Assembly (NCBI GenBank): GCA_025363715.1
Contig: JANYLR010000051.1
Span: 1-46,829 of the forward strand
Origin: Holophagaceae bacterium
Lineage (GTDB): Bacteria > Acidobacteriota > Holophagae > Holophagales > Holophagaceae
Direction of reading: 5' to 3'
DNA length: 46,829 bases
The notes below the pieces were generated by a model. It was not told the DNA's origin. It worked only from the letters and a program-made list of their open reading frames with translations, and ran no database searches. Shown in pieces: positions 1 to 10,600 of the stretch. Made by a program: the position numbers and the translations under genes. Numbering within the stretch: position 1 is the first letter of the stretch; each line of letters starts with the position of its first letter.

Positions 1-1
1 C

Positions 2-277
2 ATGAGTGGGGATCTGGCCGCGCCGACCCGCACGGTGGGCGTGGTGAGCGGCGGCACCATTGCGCTCGAACTTGCAGGCTTGAAGGATCCCGTGGCCGAA
101 AAAGCCAAGCTCGAGATCGAGCGCGCCAAGCTCCTGAAAGAGCTGGAACCCTTGCGCGCCCGTCTGGCTGACGAGAGCTTCATCACCAAGGCCCCCGAAG
201 CCGCCGTGGCCAAGCTGCGCGGCCAGGCCGAGGAACGGGAGCAGCGCCTCCAGCAGATGAAGGCGCTGCTCCAATAG
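2..277 (+). CDS. valS: Valyl-tRNA synthetase, C-terminal fragment
   Basis: This is the last ~91 codons of a gene that enters from the left edge. The reading frame is open from the first full codon and stops with TAG at 275-277. The end of the protein is a charged coiled coil (AKLEIERAKLLKELEPLRAR, then EEREQRLQQMKALLQ). This matches the tRNA-binding arm at the C-terminus of bacterial ValRS, which contacts the corner of tRNA-Val; the catalytic domain lies outside the window. The hydrophobic stretch GGTIALELAGLKDPVAEKAK just before the coil is typical of the ValRS arm. The ATG at position 2 is probably internal and not the start. Identification rests on the arm alone. Confidence 0.8.
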   Translation: MSGDLAAPTRTVGVVSGGTIALELAGLKDPVAEKAKLEIERAKLLKELEPLRARLADESFITKAPEAAVAKLRGQAEEREQRLQQMKALLQ

Positions 278-285
278 GACGATTC

Positions 286-1800
286 TCAGCGTCCCAGCGC
301 GCCCCTTGCCTGCAGGCTAAGCGGTGCCACCGGTGGCAACGGCGAGGTGCCCGTTCGGATGGGCCCCAGGAAGAGCCCCGGTACGGTCGTGGGAGATGGG
401 TGATCAATGGCGGTGCCATCTCCCAGCCTGCCGTTGTTGTTGTAGCCCCAGGCTTTCACGGTGAGGTCCGGCAGCCACGCGTAGGAGGACTGGGACCCAG
501 CGCTCAGGCCAAGTACCTTCAGTCCGGTGAGGGGCTGGGGCGTGAGGGTGTCCGTGGTCGAGGCAACGCCGAGACCCAGCTGACCGTACCAGTTGTAGCC
601 CGTGCTTGCCACCTGCCCCTGAGCGTTCACCAGGTGGGTGTGCCACTCGCCTGGGATGACCGCCGTGAGGGTGGAGCCGACGGTCAATCCGCCGGTGCCC
701 ATTAGCACCCACCCATAGCGGGTGGTGGGGCTGCCATCGCCCAGCTGGCCGTAGACGTTCTCTCCCGTGCCGTAGGGAAGGCCGTTGGAAGCGAGCATGA
801 CCGAATAGAGGTTGAAGGCTCTCGCGGAAACCACGCCGCTGGCGAGAGTCGTGAAGCCCAGGTAATCCGCCGTGCTGGAAGGGAGCCCGAGCTGGCCGTA
901 CCCATGGCTACCGCAGCCGAGCAGGCTGCCCGAGGTCGAGACCAGGAGGGAGTGGTTGCTGCCCAAGGACACGTCACTCAGGGGAATGCCCAGCGTGTTC
1001 TCCACCGGACTGGTTCGATTCGCTCGGTCCTGGAGTCCCAGCTGGCCGGAGGCGTTGTAGCCCCAGACCCACAGCGTGCCATCCCCTTTGACCGCAAAAT
1101 TGTGGTTGTAGCCGCTGGCCAGGAAAACGACGTTGGTGAGGCCCGGCACAGCGGCCGGGGCATTCCGCATGGTGGATGAACCGTCCCCCAGCTGCCCGTT
1201 GAGGTTGTTCCCCCAGGCGAACACCCGCCCATCCGCGAGGAGGGCGAGCGAGTGCCCCCAACCCGCCGTAACCTGCACTGCGGGCAGCGGCAGGGTCACG
1301 GCGGTGGGCACCATGCGCGCCTGATAGTCCGCGAGTCCCAACTGCCCGTTGCCCCCCACGCCCCAGGCGTAAACCCTGCCCTTGGTCGTGATCGCCAGGG
1401 CGTGGTCGTGGCCCGCCACCACGGCCGGATCGGCATAGAGCACGTCGAGGATCGCCTCCGGGCTCGTGGTGCTGCCGCCTGCCGAGGCCGTGACCCGCAC
1501 ACTGTAGTGAGCCTGGTCGTCGGCCACCTGCACGGGCAGCACATAGGTATCGGTCGTGGCTCCCGGAACGGTGCTGCCGTTGCGCAGCCACTGGTAGCTG
1601 TGGCCGCTGCCCGCCGCCACCACGTGATAGGTCACCGAGTCACCGGGATAGCCTGCCTGTGCCGTGGGCGCTGTCGTGATGCTGGGACCGATGGGGCCTG
1701 GAGGAGGGGCGGAACTGGAGGCTCCACCACCGCCGCAACCGAGGAAGAAAGCCAGGGTGCTGGCGGCGAAGAGCGCCCGCTGAGGTGCGGTAGGTTTCAT
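286..1800 (-). CDS. RCC1-repeat β-propeller lipoprotein
   Basis: The protein has 504 residues. I start it at the ATG at 1798-1800, not further upstream. This start has a GGAG ribosome site about 7 nt before it and yields a lipoprotein signal peptide with lipobox FLGC (Cys22) and a Gly-rich tether. Residues ~36-128 look like an Ig-like domain (YQWLRNG motif). From ~132 on there are seven RCC1-type blades, each with the signature GxxxxGQLG (VGGNGQLG, NNLNGQLG, YNASGQLG, SHGYGQLG, ENVYGQLG, YNWYGQLG, YNNNGRLG). Seven blades make one closed propeller. In bacteria such proteins are surface or periplasmic and mostly of unknown role; nothing suggests the eukaryotic Ran-GEF activity. It lies 62 bp downstream of the next lipoprotein gene, so it could be in the same transcript. 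Confidence 0.82.
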   Translation of the reverse strand: MKPTAPQRALFAASTLAFFLGCGGGGASSSAPPPGPIGPSITTAPTAQAGYPGDSVTYHVVAAGSGHSYQWLRNGSTVPGATTDTYVLPVQVADDQAHYSVRVTASAGGSTTSPEAILDVLYADPAVVAGHDHALAITTKGRVYAWGVGGNGQLGLADYQARMVPTAVTLPLPAVQVTAGWGHSLALLADGRVFAWGNNLNGQLGDGSSTMRNAPAAVPGLTNVVFLASGYNHNFAVKGDGTLWVWGYNASGQLGLQDRANRTSPVENTLGIPLSDVSLGSNHSLLVSTSGSLLGCGSHGYGQLGLPSSTADYLGFTTLASGVVSARAFNLYSVMLASNGLPYGTGENVYGQLGDGSPTTRYGWVLMGTGGLTVGSTLTAVIPGEWHTHLVNAQGQVASTGYNWYGQLGLGVASTTDTLTPQPLTGLKVLGLSAGSQSSYAWLPDLTVKAWGYNNNGRLGDGTAIDHPSPTTVPGLFLGPIRTGTSPLPPVAPLSLQARGALGR

Positions 1801-1862
1801 CGTGGACTCCGTTGGAAGGGGTGGGGTCGAATCGCTGCTGGACACGGCCGCGAGGGGCGTGA

Positions 1863-4325
1863 TCACTCGTAGCGGCTCACCCAGATCGAATATTGAAGAA
1901 GGTTGGAGGGTTGAATCACCTGGTGCCAGATGGCGAAGGCATTGCCGTTGCCATCGAAGGCGATCTGGGGGGCTCCGGGGGCCTGGGTGGTACCCAGCCC
2001 CATGGCCCGCTGGGCGCCCCAGCCGGTGCCCAGGGTGTAGCCTACGCCCTGGATATCGCCTCCGGAGTCCAGCCAGAGGGCGAAGGCGTCCCCGGCAGGA
2101 TCGAAGGCCACCTGGGGGTACTGGGCCGGGTAGTTGTCGTTGGCGCGGAAGTTTTCGAGCAGTCCTGCCGTGCCCCATCCGGATCCCAGCGTGAAGCGGT
2201 TGGACCAGATCTGGATGTGCCCACCCGGGCCTGCATCGGCCTGGTCCCACACCGCGATTCCATTGCCATTGGCATCAAGGGCGATCCGGGGATCCCGGGA
2301 GAATCCGAGGATGTTCGTTTCAATAAGTTCGGCCGTTCCCCAGCCGCCGGCGGGCGCGAAGTGGTTGGAGCGGATATTGAATCGCCCGGCGGCGCTGTCG
2401 AACCGCTGCCACACGGCCACGGCGCGGCCCGAGGGATCGACGGCCACGCTGGGGACGATATCCCAGCCGCCGGTATTGTCGCTCTCCAGGAGCGCAGCCG
2501 TACCCCATCCGGTGGCCGTGCTGAATGGGATCCCCCACATACTAAAAGCAGTTGTACCGACTACATCTGCCGCACTGACCACCAGCATGCCTGCTCCGCT
2601 GGGGTTGAGGGCCAGGTCGATCCACCCGGCATCGCCCAGGACTTCCACGGTGGGACTCCATCCCGCTCCCGGCTGATACTGGGCCGAGTGCAGGGGGCCT
2701 TTCACGGGTCCCTGCTGGATCCAGGCGGCCACCCCGCGTCCGGCAGCATCCATGGCCACCCGCAGATCCGCCATGGACCCGAGGCCGAGGCTATCCAGCT
2801 GGACGGCACCGTCCCAGCCCGAGCCGACGGTGAAATGCCTGGCCCAGATGCTGTAGTGGGTGCCGTCCCGCTGAAGCCACACCACCAGCGCATTGCCAGC
2901 GGCATCCATGGCGACCCTGGGGGAGACTGCAGATTCGGTGGCGTTCGCCTCCAGACGCACGGCGGGTGCCCAGCCGGTGCCTGGGGTGAACCGGCGAGCC
3001 CAGACGCCCAGCCCCGCCCCGTAGGATTGCTCCCAGACCGCCGTGGCGAGGCCAGAGCCGCCGAAGGCGAGCTGGGGATCCAAGGCGTCGCCGGGGTTGT
3101 CCAGGGATAGGGTGGTGGCGCTGTACCAGGCCTTGCCGGCTACGGCGGGGTTCACCGAGATGGAGAGTCCACAGGTCGTGCTGCCTCCACTGTTGGCGGC
3201 GGTGATGGTGTAGACGGCCAGCGCGGCGGGGGTGGACGGCACCCCAGAAACCACGCCCGTGCTGGCGTTCAGGTCCAGACCTGCGGGCAGGGCCGGGCTG
3301 ACGCTGTAGAGGGAGACCACGCCCCCGCCATGATTGGGGGCGTTGGCGGCGATGGCGGTGCCCACCGTGTAGATGCTCGTCGGGAAGGCGTAGCTGAGCC
3401 CCGTGGGAGGCAGGTCATTGACGGTCAGGGAGAGGTTGGCCGTTGCATTGCCGCCGCTGTTCGCGGCGGTCACGGTGTAGACCGTCGTGGCGGCGGAGGC
3501 CAATGGGGTCCCGGTTACGGAACCGGTGGTGGAATTGAAGGAGAGACCCAGCGGCAAACTCGGAAACACATTGAAGGAAACGACCGCGCCCCCATCATGG
3601 GTGGCCAGGTTGGGGGCGATGGTCGTGCCCACGGTATAGGAAGCAGTCGGTGCGCTGTAGACGAGATTCGTCGGCGGGAGATCCGTGACTGCGAGAGACA
3701 GGGTCGCCGTGGCGCTGCCGCCGCTGTTCGTGGCGGTCACGGTGTAGGTGGCCGAGGCGGTGATGGCTGTCGGGGTCCCACTGACCACCCCTGTGCTGGT
3801 GCTCAGGCTGAGACCCGCCGGAAGGCTCGGGCTGACGCTGTAGGAGATGACCGCACCTCCCCCATGGCTGGGAGCGTTCGGAGGGATCGCCACGCCCTTG
3901 GTATACGCGGCTGTCGCTGCCGTGTAGACCAGGCTGCTGGGAGCTGCGTCGTTGACCGTGATCGTCAGGCTCGCCGTGGTGCTGCCAGCGCTGTTCGTGG
4001 CGGTGACGGTGTAGCTTGCTGCCGCCACCATGGCTGTGGGTGTTCCGGAGATGGCACCCGAGGACCCGTTCAGGGAAAGCCCGGAGGAAAGCGCGGGCGT
4101 CACCGTGTAGGCATCCACAGCGCCACCCCCATGACTCGGCGTGTTCTGCAGGATGGCTTGCCCCAAGGTGTAGACCGCCGGGTTCGTGGCATAGGCCAGG
4201 GCGCTTGGGGCCACTACGGTGACGGGATTCCCCGATCCGCCATTTCCACCACAGGCCGCGAGCAAGACCAGCACGAAACCTGCGAAGAGAGGGAACCGCC
4301 TGAGGAAGGACGATCGGACAGACAT
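1863..4325 (-). CDS. Lipoprotein with four putative-Ig repeats and a C-terminal propeller-like repeat domain
   Basis: The protein has 820 residues. The chosen start (ATG at 4323-4325) gives MSVRSSFLRR, a hydrophobic core and lipobox LAAC (Cys25); a longer reading would add an N-terminus without signal character. Four ~88-residue repeats (about residues 38-390) follow the He_PIG/putative Ig pattern (YTVGxxIxxNxPxHGGGAV...GLSL...TGxxSGTP...YTVTAxNSGGS). The C-terminal ~420 residues carry repeated units ending in VAxDxxGxAxAVWxQ and FxxGxGW, which suggests a β-propeller. No catalytic motif was recognised. The likely location is anchored in the outer membrane and exposed, perhaps in adhesion or polymer binding; that role is inference. 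Its repeats are very close to those of the next gene upstream, so the two share ancestry. Confidence 0.75.
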   Translation of the reverse strand: MSVRSSFLRRFPLFAGFVLVLLAACGGNGGSGNPVTVVAPSALAYATNPAVYTLGQAILQNTPSHGGGAVDAYTVTPALSSGLSLNGSSGAISGTPTAMVAAASYTVTATNSAGSTTASLTITVNDAAPSSLVYTAATAAYTKGVAIPPNAPSHGGGAVISYSVSPSLPAGLSLSTSTGVVSGTPTAITASATYTVTATNSGGSATATLSLAVTDLPPTNLVYSAPTASYTVGTTIAPNLATHDGGAVVSFNVFPSLPLGLSFNSTTGSVTGTPLASAATTVYTVTAANSGGNATANLSLTVNDLPPTGLSYAFPTSIYTVGTAIAANAPNHGGGVVSLYSVSPALPAGLDLNASTGVVSGVPSTPAALAVYTITAANSGGSTTCGLSISVNPAVAGKAWYSATTLSLDNPGDALDPQLAFGGSGLATAVWEQSYGAGLGVWARRFTPGTGWAPAVRLEANATESAVSPRVAMDAAGNALVVWLQRDGTHYSIWARHFTVGSGWDGAVQLDSLGLGSMADLRVAMDAAGRGVAAWIQQGPVKGPLHSAQYQPGAGWSPTVEVLGDAGWIDLALNPSGAGMLVVSAADVVGTTAFSMWGIPFSTATGWGTAALLESDNTGGWDIVPSVAVDPSGRAVAVWQRFDSAAGRFNIRSNHFAPAGGWGTAELIETNILGFSRDPRIALDANGNGIAVWDQADAGPGGHIQIWSNRFTLGSGWGTAGLLENFRANDNYPAQYPQVAFDPAGDAFALWLDSGGDIQGVGYTLGTGWGAQRAMGLGTTQAPGAPQIAFDGNGNAFAIWHQVIQPSNLLQYSIWVSRYE

Positions 4326-4370
4326 GGCATACCTCGAAGAGAGACTCCAGCTTGCGGCTTGCCCCAGCCG

Positions 4371-4407
4371 GGCCCAGGGTCGCTTTCCAGAAACGACCTG
4401 GGCCACC
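4371..4407 (-). promoter_or_regulatory. Hairpin element upstream of the lipoprotein gene ending at 1863
   Basis: On the minus strand this reads GGTGGCCCAGG, then TCGTTTCTGGAAAGCGACC, then CTGGGCC. It forms an almost perfect hairpin with GGCCCAGG pairing CCTGGGCC and TTTC pairing GAAA. It begins 14 nt after the stop of the upstream lipoprotein gene and ends 45 nt before the next start. There is no T-tract, so a simple intrinsic terminator is unlikely. Similar sequences occur at 7425-7458 and 12297-12336, also in front of lipoprotein genes. It could be a protein-binding operator or a structured leader RNA. Confidence 0.45.
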
Positions 4408-4420
4408 TCACGCCCATTAC

Positions 4421-7348
4421 CTACCGGATCGTGCCGGTGGTGATGATGGCGACGGGGGCGGTTCCCGCGGGTGCGGTGGCCAGCGGGCTCAAGGCCCCGG
4501 TCGTGGGGTCGACGGTGTAGACCGAGATGTTGTTCGAGCCGGCATTCGCCACGTAGGCGAACTTTCCGGAAGCATCGATGGTGATGGAGCGGGGATTGGT
4601 TCCCGTCGCCACCTTGACGCTGAAGGTCAGCGCGCCAAAGCTGGCGGCGTCAATGGCGTAGGTCGACACGGTGTTGTCGTCGTAATTCGCGACATAGACG
4701 AACTTCCCGCTGGGACCCACCGCGATGGCCTTGGGATTGCTCGTGATGGGAACGGCCCCCACGGCGCTGGCATTGATCAACGCACCGGTTGAGGAATTGA
4801 TCTGATAAGCCGCGACGCCGTTCAGATTCACCGAATACAGGAACCGGCCCGAGGGATCGACGGTGACGCCGGAGGGGTTGGGACCCGTCAGGAGTGGGTA
4901 GCCCGCCAGGGGCGTCAGTGCCCCCGTGAGGGCGTTGATCGCATAGGCCGAGAGGCTGCCCGAGCCCAGGTTCAACTGGTACTGATTGGCCACGTACACG
5001 AAGCGGCCGGTGGGATCCACCGCGATGGACGCGGGATCCGTGCCCGCCCCCACGCTCCCGATCCAGGTCAGGGCACCGGTGGTGGGATGGAGGGTATAGG
5101 CTGAGACGTTGTTAGCGGCTTGGTTCGCCACGTAGACGAACCGGCCCGAGGGTTCGACGACGGCCGCCGCAGGATTGCTTCCGACCGCCGCGGGCTCACT
5201 GGCACTGCTGAGGGTTCCGGCTGACGGATTGATCATCCAGGATCTGACGTTGACGGTGGGTGTTTCAAACAGGATTTCATTCGTGGTGATGGCGAATTTC
5301 CCGGACGGATCCACGGTGACGGAATTCGTGAGCGATCCCGACATCAGGGAACCCACCCCGGTCAGCGCACCGGTTCCAGGGTTGATGGCGTAGGCCGAAA
5401 CGTTCGAGGAGCCGTAATTCGCCGCGTAGGCGAACGTGGGGGTGAAGGCAACCGGCGTGGCCCCCCCGGCCAGGACCATTCCCGCAGGGCCGCCGCGGCC
5501 CGCGATCGTGGCCTGGGCCGTCAAGGATCCGTTGCTGCCATCGATGCCGTAGATCGAGACATCGTTGGAACCCGTATTCACCACATAGGCGAACTTGCCA
5601 GAGGGATCCACGGTGACTGATTGCGGATTGGTCCCCGCCATCCATGTGCCCAGGCTCCTCAATGCGCCCGTCACGGGGTTGATGCTGTAGGCGATGACGT
5701 TGTTGGAGGTGTAGTTGGCCACATAGACGAAGCGGCCCGAGGGTTCCACCGTGACCGAGATGGGGAAGGCACCCGCCGTGAAGGGGCTGCCGGTCACCAC
5801 GGTCAGCGCACCGGTCGTGGCGTTGATTCGGTAGGCCGAGACATCACCCGAAGCCGCATTGGCCACGTAGGCGAACTGCCCAGAAGGGTCCACGGTGACG
5901 GAGCGGGAGGCACCCGTGAAGGGCGTAGAAAACGGATTGCCCACCACCGCCGTCAGCGCCCCGCTGGTGCTGTCGATACTGTAAGCGAACACCTGGGCGG
6001 CATTGCTCGCCACATAGGCGAACTTTCCGGAGGGGTGGATGGTCACAGAGAGGGGTTGAGTCCCCGTCGCCACGGAGCCCGCGTCGGTCAAGGAGCCGTT
6101 GGCGGTGTTGATGGTGTAGGCCGAGACCGTGTTCGAGCCGAAATTCGCCACATAGACGAACCGCCCGGTGGGGTCCACGGTGACGGCGTGCGGATTGGCC
6201 CCAGTCCCATTGAAACCCGTGTTCGTCAAAGCACCGGTCGCCGGATGGATGGTGAAGGTGCGGACAGTGTTGTCGCCGGAATTGGCCACATAGGCGGTTC
6301 GACCCGAGGGAGCCACGGCAATCGATTGAGGGCTCGTGCCCGTCTGGGCATAGCCGTTGTGTCGCAACTGGCCCGTGGCGGCGTTTACCGTGAAGGAGGA
6401 CACCGTGCCGTCGTTGACATTCGCTACATAGGCGAAGCGTGGCAGCGGGTTCACCGTGAGGGTGAGGGCGGCAGTGGTGCTGCCACCCCCGTTGGAGGCC
6501 GTGATGGTGTAGGTGGCCCTCGCCGCGGGCGCCGTGGGAGTGCCGGACAGGATGCCGGTGCCCGTGTCGAAGCTCAAGCCCGTCGACAGGCTGGGGCTGA
6601 TGCTGTAGGCGGCCACCGCGCCTCCACCGTGGGTGGGTCCATTGTCAGCAATGGCGGTACCCACGGTGTAGATGGCCGGATTGGTGGCGTAGGCAAGACC
6701 GCTGGGAGCCCGATCATTCACCGTCAGGGTCAGGTCGGTCGTCGCGCTGCCGCCACTGTTGGTGGCTGTCACGGTGTAGGTGGCGGTGGCGGTGGGCAGC
6801 GTGGGGGTGCCGGAGATGACGCCCGTGACGGCATCCAGGGAGAGCCCCTGCGGCAGGCTGGGGGTCACCGCATAGGAGACCACCGCACCGCCGGCATGGC
6901 TGGGCGCATTGGTCACGATGGCATTCCCCAGGGTGTAGACGGCCGTAGGCGTGCCATAGGCGAGGGTCATCGGCGCCTGGTCGTTGACGGTGATGGACAG
7001 GGCCACGGTCGCGCTTCCACCTGCATTCGAGGCCGTGACCGTATAGGTGGCCACCGGCGCAAGGACCGTGGGCGTGCCGGTGATGGCGCCCGTGCTCGCC
7101 TGCAAGGACAGCCCGGTCGGCAGTGCGGGCGCCACGGTGTAGACGGTTACAGCGCCACCGCCGTGGGTTGCCGCGTTCGCGGAAATGGACTGGCCGATGG
7201 TGTAGACCGCCGGGTTGGCGCTGAAGGCCAGAGCAGTGGGAGGCGTCACGGTGGCACTGCCGCCTCCGCCACCGCCGCCACCGCAGGCCGTGAGCCAGGC
7301 CAGCGCGAGCATGAGCGTTACCTTGCTGATTCCGGTTCCAAGGTTCAT
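4421..7348 (-). CDS. Lipoprotein with three putative-Ig repeats and fourteen YVTN-type propeller blades
   Basis: The protein has 975 residues. The signal peptide ends in lipobox LTAC (Cys22), followed by eight Gly residues. Three He_PIG-like repeats span about residues 36-300. After them I count fourteen ~45-residue YVTN/lactonase-type blades, each with xAYVAN...NVSxYxIxxxTGAL...G..P.SVTVDPSGKF. Blades 7 and 8 are separated by a distinct linker (AGRGGPAGMVLAGGATP), so the natural reading is two seven-bladed propellers in one chain. Blade 9 is the most divergent (FAITTN). The family is related to 6-phosphogluconolactonase by fold, but catalytic function should not be assumed for a secreted lipoprotein. 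An AAGGGGGC ribosome site precedes the ATG at 7346-7348. Confidence 0.8.
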   Translation of the reverse strand: MNLGTGISKVTLMLALAWLTACGGGGGGGGSATVTPPTALAFSANPAVYTIGQSISANAATHGGGAVTVYTVAPALPTGLSLQASTGAITGTPTVLAPVATYTVTASNAGGSATVALSITVNDQAPMTLAYGTPTAVYTLGNAIVTNAPSHAGGAVVSYAVTPSLPQGLSLDAVTGVISGTPTLPTATATYTVTATNSGGSATTDLTLTVNDRAPSGLAYATNPAIYTVGTAIADNGPTHGGGAVAAYSISPSLSTGLSFDTGTGILSGTPTAPAARATYTITASNGGGSTTAALTLTVNPLPRFAYVANVNDGTVSSFTVNAATGQLRHNGYAQTGTSPQSIAVAPSGRTAYVANSGDNTVRTFTIHPATGALTNTGFNGTGANPHAVTVDPTGRFVYVANFGSNTVSAYTINTANGSLTDAGSVATGTQPLSVTIHPSGKFAYVASNAAQVFAYSIDSTSGALTAVVGNPFSTPFTGASRSVTVDPSGQFAYVANAASGDVSAYRINATTGALTVVTGSPFTAGAFPISVTVEPSGRFVYVANYTSNNVIAYSINPVTGALRSLGTWMAGTNPQSVTVDPSGKFAYVVNTGSNDVSIYGIDGSNGSLTAQATIAGRGGPAGMVLAGGATPVAFTPTFAYAANYGSSNVSAYAINPGTGALTGVGSLMSGSLTNSVTVDPSGKFAITTNEILFETPTVNVRSWMINPSAGTLSSASEPAAVGSNPAAAVVEPSGRFVYVANQAANNVSAYTLHPTTGALTWIGSVGAGTDPASIAVDPTGRFVYVANQYQLNLGSGSLSAYAINALTGALTPLAGYPLLTGPNPSGVTVDPSGRFLYSVNLNGVAAYQINSSTGALINASAVGAVPITSNPKAIAVGPSGKFVYVANYDDNTVSTYAIDAASFGALTFSVKVATGTNPRSITIDASGKFAYVANAGSNNISVYTVDPTTGALSPLATAPAGTAPVAIITTGTIR

Positions 7349-7424
7349 GGGGTGCCCCCTTCAAGCAGTCGTTCACAGACAAATCGAGGTCGGACCCAAG
7401 GCTCAGGTCTGCAGATCAACCGAT

Positions 7425-7458
7425 CCAGGCACGCTTTCAAGAAAGGCCCTGGGCCACC
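7425..7458 (-). promoter_or_regulatory. Second copy of the lipoprotein leader hairpin
   Basis: On the minus strand the element starts GGTGGCCCAGG and continues GCCTTTCTTGAAAGCG, then TGCCTGG. CCAGG pairs with CCTGG and TTTC with GAAA across a TT loop. Its sequence differs from the copy at 4371-4407 at several stem positions while the outer and inner stems are kept. It lies 76 nt before the start of the 14-blade lipoprotein. The rest of the 261-bp gap to the kinase gene (7349-7609) shows no gene and no clear terminator. Confidence 0.42.
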
Positions 7459-7609
7459 CCCCTGCCCGCCGGTCCTCGCGCCCAAATGACCTTCGCAAGA
7501 AGAGACGCGCTGTCATGGCGAAATCGGAAGTAGTAGCCATGGACCACGAGGCGGGCCATGGACCCGGAATAGCCGCCGGCAAGGGGCGGCCTTCCGAGGG
7601 TAAGGGTGG

Positions 7610-10600
7610 TCAGGCCGGGGGGGTGGGGGAGTGGACGAGTTCCCTGAAGCCCCTGTAATCCGGCAGCTCAGGGGCCCGGGGATTCAACGCCAAGGCTTTC
7701 CCCCATGCCTCCTGTGCGCCTGCGGCGTTCCCGGACATGACTCTGAGCGCGGCGAGATCCATCCAGGTCTGGATCTGGCGAGGGAACTTCACCACGAGCC
7801 GCTCGGCCGAGGCCAGGGCGGGCCGGGCCAAGTGGGTGTAGGGCAGGCCCTGTTCGCGGCGCCAGCGCGCTTCGAGCACGGGGAGGTGCACGAGGTAGGC
7901 AGCGGACCAGGGAAAGCCCGGAAACTTCCGCACCATCTCTTCCAGCATCGGCTTGGCCCGCAGGAAGGCCTTGGCGGGGTCCTTTCCCTGGCGCGCCAGG
8001 TATTCGCCCTCGATCACGGGGATGATCGCCCGGGCCTGCCAATGCACGATGGTGTTTCCATAGACGGCCTTGGCCTGAGCCAGGCGAGTGTCCATCTCTT
8101 GGAAAATTGAGGTGGGATCCTCACCGGCCTGAACACGGCGGGAGGCCTCCACGGCGAGCAGCGGCACCTTCGCAATCCCCAGAACGTGGGCGTCGGGACG
8201 CAAGGTGATAGCTTCATCCGACGTGCTGCAGGCGAGCACCAGGATCGACTTGGAATCTCCGCCGAACTCCACCATGGCATCGGCCACATTGGTCACGACC
8301 TCATTCCAGTTGAGCACCGCATCTACGGCCTTCAGATCAAGGTGTTCCCGCATCCGCCGAGCCGCCTCGATGGCCTGCTGGATCTCTGGATTCGGATCTC
8401 TGCCCTTGCGGAAGAGCACGCGGCTGAGTTGGCCGTGCAAGTAGGCCAGATGGGAATCCAACTGCAGGGCATCCGGGCCTTCCGTGAGCCTGAGCGCTTC
8501 AGCCTTCTGGATGCCGGTCCGGTAGGCGGCCTCGGCATCGCCGCCCTCATCATCGAGAGCTTCACCTTCGCTCCGATTCAGCTGCATGGCCACGAATCGG
8601 GACCGCGCCATGTTCGGCCCAAGGCGCTCGCCTTCTTCAGCGGCCTTCAATCCCAGGCGCAGGGGCTCCTCCCGGGACTGTCCCTGCATTCTGAGATGCA
8701 TGACCCAATCCGCGCAGAGAGCGGCCAGGGTGTTACGGACGTTCACATCCCCGGGGGCCAGATCAGCGGCACGGCGGTAGGCCTGGGCGGCGTTGCGGAA
8801 GAAGCCGGGCACGGCCTCCCGGTTGCCAGCGCTAGCTCGGTACGCCTGTTCCCCATTCAGGTTGCCCAGGGAGACAAGGGAGCCGAAGCTTTCGCCTTCG
8901 AGGGCCCGAAGCTGCTGCAGCAGGGGCTCCTCCAGGGCGATGAGCTCCGAGGCATCCTGGCCGTTGAGGCGCTTCAGGACGGCCTGGAAGTGGACGCTCC
9001 GGATCTTCAGGTTGAGCAGCATGGGATCGCTGCGGCCCCAGCGCAGCGCCGCCTCAACCCGGGCGCTCATGGCTTCAATCTTCGCCTGGAGGTCTTGTCG
9101 CTTCCCAGCCTGAAACGCGGTACTGATCTCCCGTTCATCCACGATGGCCTGCAGCCGGAGAGCCTCATAGCGGGAGGGGTCTTCCTGGAGCACGAGCGCC
9201 GACTTCGCCCGGCTCTCGTCGAAGCGGCCCTGGAGGTACAACAGATAGGCCTCCCGGTACCCACGTTTCCAGCCGGTGCCTGGCGCCTGGTTAAGCAGGT
9301 CGGTGGCGGGTTGGAGGAAGGCTTCCTTCGCTTCCGATTCCCGCCGTTCCCGCGCCTTGGCGGCAAGCGATTCACGCGCACGGTCCATGGCCTTGAAGTA
9401 GAGACGGCCTTTCAGAAAGCCAAGACTCTCTGCGGCCTCCGGGGTCCGGAAGCCGCGGGCCCAGGCGGCCTCAAAATAGGGGCGAGCGCCATCGTCATCT
9501 CCGAGGGCTTCGAGCCCCTTTCCGATGACGAAGAGGCCGGCGGGGGAGACTTGCCCCATGGGGCGAGCCCGCATCTGATCGACTTGGGCCCGGATGCCTG
9601 CCAGCAGGGGTTGCTGGTCGAAGGCGGGCGAGAGGTAGGCCATGCGCAGCGTGCTCTCCATATCCGCCGCCAGGGAGCCCATCCGGGCAGCCTCCAGAGA
9701 TTGGGTGCGGGATCGGAAGGAGGTCCAGCCCGCGAAGGCGACTGCGGCCAGGGCCACGACGGCGATGCCACCCAGCGTTCGCGCGGGAACCGGATAGCGG
9801 CGCGCCCAACGCCGGGCCCGCTCCGAAAGGCCCATGGGCCGGGCCAGGATGGCCTCTCCCCGAAGCACCCGCTCGAGATCATCGGCCAAGGCCTCCGCGG
9901 TGGCATAGCGCCGTGGGGGATTCTTTTCCATGGCCTTGGCGACGACGGTGGCCAGATCCCTGGGCAGGCCGGGCACCTGCAGGTCGAGGGACCGGGGTTC
10001 CTCTTCCAGCACCCGGCGCAGCAGGTCGCCGGGATGAACGTCTCCATCTGGGGTGACGCCATGAAGGTCATGGGTGCTGTGGCCATCGGCCGTGGGACCG
10101 GGGGTGTGGCGAAAGGGCGGACGCCCCGCCAGCACGGCGTAGAGGGTGGCACCTAGACCGTAGATGTCGGCGCGGTAGTCCACCGGCGCGGCGCCCGTCA
10201 CCTGTTCCGGGGCCATGAAATCCACGGTGCCCATCATCAGACCTGAGCGCGTGAGCCCGCCCTCCTCATCCCGCGCCAAGCCGAAGTCGGAGAGCAGAGC
10301 CTGCTGCCCCTCTTTGGAGGCCTCCACGAGGATGTTGGCGGGTTTCACGTCCCGATGGACCAGCCCCTGACGATGGGCTGCGCCCAACCCCCGGGCCGCC
10401 TGGGCCGCCAGGCGGACCTTCACCTGCCAGGTGCCGCCGGTATCCAGGTCCGCGAAGGTCTCCCCCTCCACCAGCTGGATGAGGATGCAGGGCCGGCCTT
10501 CAAGGGTGCCCGTGTCATGCACGCGCACGACGTTCGGATGTTCCACCCGGGCCTGAAGCCGGGCTTCCAGCAGCAACCGGTCAGCTTCCTTCGGGTCGCC

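Noticed and set aside
4371..4407. c-di-GMP-I riboswitch or simple terminator
   Set aside because: The conserved riboswitch bases are absent and no T-tract follows the hairpin.
4421..7348. Regularly repeated DNA that might be a CRISPR or satellite array
   Set aside because: The period (~135 bp) equals the blade length of the encoded propeller and the repeats vary as coding sequence does.
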